A stretch of DNA of 9,632 bases from contig CANKLD010000042.1 of NCBI GenBank assembly GCA_947483095.1, positions 1 to 9,632 of the forward strand, given 5' to 3'. A program made the position numbers and the translations under genes. Under the pieces are notes generated by a model. It ran no database searches. It saw nothing but the letters and a program-made list of their open reading frames with translations, and was not told where the DNA came from. Shown here in pieces: positions 6,150-9,632 of this stretch (position 1 is its first letter; each line of letters begins with the position of its first letter). The DNA is from Bacteroidota bacterium (lineage in GTDB: Bacteria; Bacteroidota; Bacteroidia; Flavobacteriales; Flavobacteriaceae).

Positions 6150-6274
6150 ACCTATGATTTGTCAATGGGATTTTACTTCATTTTCTTTTAGATGCTGAAA
6201 CAATTTCAGTAAAACAAGTTATTCAATTTTTCATTTGCACTGTTGTTTATTTTCTAAAGTACACGAGTAGCTCG
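6150..6274. repeat. Duplicated palindromic unit, copy B
   Basis: The order of blocks matches copy A: ACCTATGATTTGTCAAT (6150-6166), GATGCTGAAACAA (6191-6203), AAACAAGT, CATTTGCA and ACACGAG...CTCG. A 20-base exact match to copy A exists at 6156-6175 versus 5915-5934. The first stem of copy A is lost here. The second has one change, TGCTGAA (6193-6199) against TTCAGTA (6205-6211), still pairable in RNA by a G-U pair. Copy B therefore looks older or less constrained. Confidence 0.7.
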
Positions 6275-6365
6275 ATCCCAATAGCAGTAAACTTGATCAT
6301 AAATTTTTTGTTTATTATTTAATATACTATTTATAAAATATATACTTTTACAACTTTAATAATTT

Positions 6366-7010
6366 ATGAAAAACAAATATAAAGTAGCCGTTATAATGTC
6401 AGTTTATAACACTCCATTTAATATGGTGAAAAGAGCTATTGACTCGGTCTTAAACCAAACTTTTCAAGATTTCGAATTGTTAATTATTGACGATGGAAGT
6501 ACAAATAATTCACATAAATTAATTTTAGAATATGCTATTCTAAATGAAAATAAGGTTACCTATTTGCGTCATAAAAATTGCAGTCAATCAGAATCAATCA
6601 ACAGAGCAATTTTACTAACAAACAGCGAGTACATAACAGTAATTGATGCTGATGATGAATACAAAACAAACCATTTAGAACTGTGTTTGTCTGAAATAAA
6701 CTCATTAGATCTTATCGCTTCAACCACAGAAACGATTGTGAATACCGAATCGGATTATTATGTTCCTGATCGTTACAATCAAAATGAAGTAATTCATGTA
6801 GATGATTGCATCCTTTTCGCGACTTTATTTGGAAAAAAAGAAGTGTTTGAGAACTTAAATTTTTTAAATATGTATGGCGCAGATGCTCATTTTTATGAAA
6901 GGGCAGAAAAAATGTATTTTGTAGATAAATTGGATTTAAGAACCTATATTTATTACAGAAACAATCCAAATAGCATAAGTGCAAAAGTTAAATCAAATAA
7001 TTTGAGTTAA
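6366..7010 (+). CDS. GT2 family glycosyltransferase
   Basis: The 214-residue protein is a GT-A-fold family 2 transferase, which moves a sugar from a nucleotide-sugar donor to a glycan or lipid acceptor in the cytoplasm. It opens with VAVIMSVYNTP (7-17), then LNQTFQDFELLIIDDGST (29-46) with the nucleotide-binding D42-D43. The metal-binding motif DADD is at 94-97. A GADAHFYERA segment (171-180) sits where the catalytic base is expected. The end, TYIYYRNNPNSIS (193-205), is typical of the family. The length is short but complete. There is no membrane helix. The ATG start is 92 bases right of the repeat island's last unit. The stop TAA is directly followed by the next gene in the same frame. It is more AT-rich than dnaK. 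Surface polysaccharide or LPS synthesis is likely; the sugar is unknown. Confidence 0.92.
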   Translation: MKNKYKVAVIMSVYNTPFNMVKRAIDSVLNQTFQDFELLIIDDGSTNNSHKLILEYAILNENKVTYLRHKNCSQSESINRAILLTNSEYITVIDADDEYKTNHLELCLSEINSLDLIASTTETIVNTESDYYVPDRYNQNEVIHVDDCILFATLFGKKEVFENLNFLNMYGADAHFYERAEKMYFVDKLDLRTYIYYRNNPNSISAKVKSNNLS

Positions 7011-7772
7011 TTGAAAATTCCTTCAAACCTTAAATTGTCAAATAAACTTATATTGGGATGCCATATTACTGGTGTTTACGATGTAAATAGAAATCAAATG
7101 CTTTTAGATGATGATTTTTCAATTATTGAGAAATGGTCTGCCTCAATTTCAAAATTAAATCTTCAAGCCATTATTTTTCATAATAATTTTTCAGATTCAA
7201 CGGTATTAAAATACCAATCGGATCATCTAATTTTTATTAAAATAACTCATGATATTCGTTTTAATCCAAATATTTTTAGATATTCTTTATACCGTCAATT
7301 CTTAACTAAATACTTCGATAAAATAGATTCGTTATTTGTAACTGATGTATCGGATGTTTTGGTTTTGAAAAATCCATTTATCCAACCTTTATTTATTGAT
7401 AATTCTGATTTTGTTTTTTGTGGTGACGAACCAACGATATGGAAAAATGAATGGATGCAACTTCACGGTTCTCATTTAAGAAGTCATATTGATGATTACT
7501 TTGAAATAGAAACAACCTATAGATCACATCAATTATTAAATTGTGGGATAATAGGTGGCAATATTCAAATAATTAAACCTTTAATTGAATCCATTTGGAA
7601 GGTTCATAAAGCTTATAATTTTGACAACGCCACATCCTTTACAGGAGATATGGGCGCCTTTAATTATGTTTTACGAAAATATTATTACCAGCATGTACTT
7701 CACGGAACACCGGTAAATTCAGAATTTAAAGCCTACTTTGATGATGGCTCCAATTGGTTTCAGCACAAGTAG
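7011..7772 (+). CDS. Putative GT-A-type glycosyltransferase, TTG start
   Basis: The 253-residue product shows LILGCHITG (13-21), FVTDVSDVLVLKNPF (109-123) with a D-x-S-D acidic motif like a DxD metal site, LLNCGIIGG (175-183) and GDMGAFNYVL (212-221), and it ends WFQHK. The acidic motif, the LNxGxxGG segment and the later GDMGAFN segment, in this order, resemble GT8-like and galactosyltransferase-like GT-A enzymes, but I cannot name the family. The start is TTG at 7011, right after the TAA of the GT2 gene and in the same frame. The first in-frame ATG (7098) would remove the CHITG segment, which looks like the first beta strand of the fold, so TTG is preferred. Translation is probably coupled to the upstream gene. 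The two probably act in one glycan pathway. Confidence 0.75.
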   Translation: MKIPSNLKLSNKLILGCHITGVYDVNRNQMLLDDDFSIIEKWSASISKLNLQAIIFHNNFSDSTVLKYQSDHLIFIKITHDIRFNPNIFRYSLYRQFLTKYFDKIDSLFVTDVSDVLVLKNPFIQPLFIDNSDFVFCGDEPTIWKNEWMQLHGSHLRSHIDDYFEIETTYRSHQLLNCGIIGGNIQIIKPLIESIWKVHKAYNFDNATSFTGDMGAFNYVLRKYYYQHVLHGTPVNSEFKAYFDDGSNWFQHK

Positions 7773-7782
7773 ATACCTTTTG

Positions 7783-7829
7783 TGTCAGAATGTCATAATT
7801 TTAATTGCAAGTTTTTGTAAAAACTGACA
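7783..7829. promoter_or_regulatory. TGTCA repeat cluster upstream of dnaK
   Basis: TGTCA occurs at 7783-7787 and 7791-7795, eight bases apart, and in inverted form, TGACA, at 7825-7829. The outer pair extends to TGTCAG (7783-7788) / CTGACA (7824-7829). A TTG (7780-7782) and TAATTTTA (7796-7803) flank the direct pair but are only 13 bases apart, too close for a standard promoter. The cluster lies 86-132 bases before the dnaK ATG and could be a stress-regulator site. No CIRCE element is present. Confidence 0.35.
7810..7825. repeat. Short palindrome AGTTTTTGTAAAAACT
   Basis: Seven-base arms AGTTTTT and AAAAACT flank a GT centre. The palindrome lies between the GT gene stop (7772) and dnaK (7915). 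It could be an operator or a weak terminator-like hairpin for the glycosyltransferase transcript, though no T-run follows the stem. Confidence 0.45.
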
Positions 7830-7914
7830 ATAACAACGTAATGATACAATGGCATAAAGATTGACTTAAGGAAAATGAGTTTAGAAATTAAAATTAAATT
7901 TAAATAGAATTAAA

Positions 7915-9632
7915 ATGGGTAAAATAATTGGAATTGATTTAGGAACAACCAACTCTTGTGTTTCTGTAATGGAAGGTAATGAAGCAGTTGTAATTCCTAA
8001 TGCAGAAGGAAAAAGAACCACACCATCTGTAATTGCTTTTGTAGAAGGCGGTGAAATCAAAGTTGGAGATCCTGCAAAAAGACAAGCGGTAACCAATCCA
8101 ACGAAAACGGTTGCTTCTATCAAACGTTTTATGGGACATTCTTTCGCTGAAATTACAGCTGAAGCTAAAAGAGTTCCGTATTCTGTTGTTAAAGGAGACA
8201 ACAATACACCTCGTGTAGATATTGATGGTCGTTTATATACGGCACAAGAATTGTCAGCAATGACACTTCAAAAAATGAAAAAAACAGCGGAAGATTATTT
8301 AGGTCAAACCGTTACTGAAGCAGTTATAACTGTTCCTGCTTACTTTAACGATGCACAACGTCAGGCTACGAAAGAAGCGGGTGAAATTGCTGGTTTAAAA
8401 GTAATGCGTATTATCAACGAGCCAACTGCTGCTGCGTTGGCTTATGGTTTAGATAAAAAAGGAGTAGATCAAAAAATTGCAGTTTACGATTTAGGTGGAG
8501 GTACATTTGATATTTCTGTTCTGGAATTAGGAGACGGAGTTTTTGAAGTATTGTCAACCAATGGAGATACACACTTAGGAGGAGACGATTTTGACCAAAC
8601 AATCATTGACTGGTTGGCAGATGAATTCAATGCTGAAGAAGGTATCGATTTACGTTTGGATCCAATGTCGTTACAACGTATTAAAGAGGCTGCTGAAAAA
8701 GCGAAAATCGAATTGTCCTCTTCTGCTGAAACTGAAATCAATTTGCCTTACGTTACAGCTACGGCTTCAGGACCAAAACACTTAGTTAAAAAATTAACAA
8801 GAGCTAAATTTGAGCAATTGTCTGATTCATTAGTAAAACGCTCTATGGCACCTGTTGCAAAAGCGTTGAAAGATGCTGGTTTATCCGTTTCTGATATTGA
8901 TGAAGTAATTTTAGTTGGTGGTTCTACACGTATGCCAAAAATTGCTGAAGAAGTTGAAAAATTCTTTGGTAAAAAAGCGTCAAAAGGAGTAAATCCTGAT
9001 GAAGTTGTGGCAATTGGAGCTGCTATTCAAGGTGGAGTTCTTTCTGGAGATGTAAAAGATGTATTGTTATTAGACGTTACCCCTTTATCTTTAGGAATTG
9101 AAACAATGGGTGGAGTGATGACTACATTAATTGAGTCGAATACTACTATTCCAACAAAAAAATCTCAAATTTTCTCTACAGCTGCAGATTCTCAACCAAC
9201 AGTTGAATTGCATGTATTGCAAGGAGCTAGAGCTATGGCTGCTGATAATAAAACGATCGGTCGTTTTAACTTAGATGGTATTCCACCAGCACCAAGAGGA
9301 GTTCCACAAATTGAAGTTACTTTTGATATTGATGCGAATGGTATCATCAAAGTATCTGCAACAGATAAAGGAACTGGAAAATCTCACGATATTCGTATCG
9401 AAGCTTCTTCTGGATTAACATCTGAAGAAATCGAGAGAATGAAAAAAGATGCTGAAGCAAATGCGGGAGCAGATAAAATCGCTAGAGAAAGAGTTGAAAA
9501 ATTAAACGAAGCGGATGGAATGATTTTCCAAACAGAAAGCCAATTGAAAGAATTAGGTGATAAATTATCTGATGAACACAAAACGGCAATCGAATATGCA
9601 TTGACAGAATTGAGAATGGCACACCAATCTCA
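7915..9632 (+). CDS. dnaK: Molecular chaperone DnaK (Hsp70), C-terminal end cut by window edge
   Basis: DnaK is the cytoplasmic Hsp70 that binds exposed hydrophobic segments in an ATP-driven cycle with DnaJ and GrpE. The 572 residues present start [14 protein letters not shown]. The ATPase domain (about 1-380) has catalytic K70, E169 and T197 (equivalent to E. coli K70, E171 and T199), [12 protein letters not shown] (190-201) and [11 protein letters not shown] (331-341). The interdomain linker VLLLD is at 383-387, followed by the substrate-binding domain from [10 protein letters not shown]. The helical lid is cut at the window edge, so roughly 60 residues and the usual acidic tail are not visible. 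Codon use is less AT-biased than in the glycosyltransferases before it, as expected of a highly expressed gene. The 142-base upstream gap holds TGTCA repeats and a palindrome. No grpE or dnaJ is adjacent on the visible side. Confidence 0.99.
   Translation, partial: MGKIIGIDLGTTNSCVSVMEGNEAVVIPNAEGKRTTPSVIAFVEGGEIKVGDPAKRQAVTNPTKTVASIKRFMGHSFAEITAEAKRVPYSVVKGDNNTPRVDIDGRLYTAQELSAMTLQKMKKTAEDYLGQTVTEAVITVPAYFNDAQRQATKEAGEIAGLKVMRIINEPTAAALAYGLDKKGVDQKIAVYDLGGGTFDISVLELGDGVFEVLSTNGDTHLGGDDFDQTIIDWLADEFNAEEGIDLRLDPMSLQRIKEAAEKAKIELSSSAETEINLPYVTATASGPKHLVKKLTRAKFEQLSDSLVKRSMAPVAKALKDAGLSVSDIDEVILVGGSTRMPKIAEEVEKFFGKKASKGVNPDEVVAIGAAIQGGVLSGDVKDVLLLDVTPLSLGIETMGGVMTTLIESNTTIPTKKSQIFSTAADSQPTVELHVLQGARAMAADNKTIGRFNLDGIPPAPRGVPQIEVTFDIDANGIIKVSATDKGTGKSHDIRIEASSGLTSEEIERMKKDAEANAGADKIARERVEKLNEADGMIFQTESQLKELGDKLSDEHKTAIEYALTELRMAHQS

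Larger units (their letters stand above)
5708..6365. other. Non-coding repeat island
   Basis: This 658-base gap carries no convincing gene on either strand. It is a mosaic of short elements described separately: a hairpin element (5716-5810), two heptamer arrays, a CGCAA-type repeat, two copies of a palindrome-bearing unit of about 125 bp, and CGAATAACC repeats. Several parts are visibly richer in G+C than the surrounding genes. The last 65 bases (6301-6365) are plain AT-rich sequence and must hold the promoter of the GT2 gene, if it has its own. I see no transposase and no clear target-site duplication. Confidence 0.75.

Noticed and set aside
5915..6175. Three GATTTGTCAAT copies as a CRISPR array
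   Set aside because: Spacing is irregular (26 and 215 bases), the repeats are only 11-20 bases long, the intervening DNA is itself repetitive, and no cas gene is present.
6343..6350. TACTTTTA as -7 box for the GT2 gene
   Set aside because: The nearest upstream TTG (6308-6310) is 32 bases away, too far for a normal pair, and AT-rich DNA gives such matches easily.
5708..6365. Insertion sequence or MITE with terminal inverted repeats
   Set aside because: No transposase frame is present, I could not find matching terminal inverted repeats at the island ends, and no target-site duplication is visible.
7850..7865. Sigma-54-like promoter TGGCA-N6-TTG before dnaK
   Set aside because: The spacing fits, but the -12 GC pair is replaced by GA, and chance matches of this quality are common.
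7881..8741. Open frames on the minus strand inside dnaK
   Set aside because: They overlap a highly conserved coding region, look low-complexity, and lack any family signature.
8591..8785. Small plus-strand frame inside dnaK
   Set aside because: It is an out-of-frame shadow of dnaK with no motif or independent start signal.

Overview
The window looks like chromosomal DNA of a Flavobacterium or close relative (Flavobacteriaceae, Bacteroidota). The base composition is AT-rich. There are almost no Shine-Dalgarno sequences, and several candidate promoters fit the Bacteroidota TTG / TAnnTTTG pattern. Lipoproteins of flavobacterial type, a DUF4369 protein and a DUF2805/TIGR03643 protein are present. 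Several intergenic repeats resemble ones I remember from Flavobacterium genomes. I see no rRNA, tRNA, CRISPR array, transposase, phage gene or restriction gene.

Layout. Positions 1-1469 (minus strand) hold most of a membrane glycosyltransferase of the GT39/ArnT-like type, cut by the left edge. A 333-base divergent intergenic stretch follows, with a perfect 10-bp inverted repeat. On the plus strand come a small Cys-containing lipoprotein (1803-2258), kdsA (2472-3290), a three-helix membrane protein (3318-3557), a sterol desaturase/fatty acid hydroxylase-type protein (3654-4481), and a 92-residue DUF2805 protein (4586-4864) closed by a textbook intrinsic terminator. A DUF4369 lipoprotein without a thioredoxin domain follows (5003-5707).

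Positions 5708-6365 are a non-coding repeat island. It is built from a GC-richer hairpin element, CGCAA-type repeats, TTTCAGA heptamers and a diverged duplicated unit of about 125 bp with palindromic cores. Beyond it are two glycosyltransferase genes: a GT2 gene (6366-7010) and a second GT-A-like gene (7011-7772). They lie in the same reading frame and are separated only by a TAA stop directly followed by a TTG start. The window ends in dnaK (7915 to the right edge), whose upstream region carries TGTCA repeats and a palindrome.

Functional theme. KdsA makes Kdo-8-phosphate for the LPS inner core. The left-edge transferase, the GT2 pair and the two lipoproteins are also cell-envelope functions. 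The two-transferase pair beside a repeat island and the housekeeping gene dnaK looks like a variable surface-glycan cassette in a conserved neighbourhood, but that is inference. I did not find a clearly new biological system. The most notable items are the repeat island, the TAA-TTG glycosyltransferase junction, the class II metal-site signature and revised start of KdsA, and the candidate control region of dnaK.
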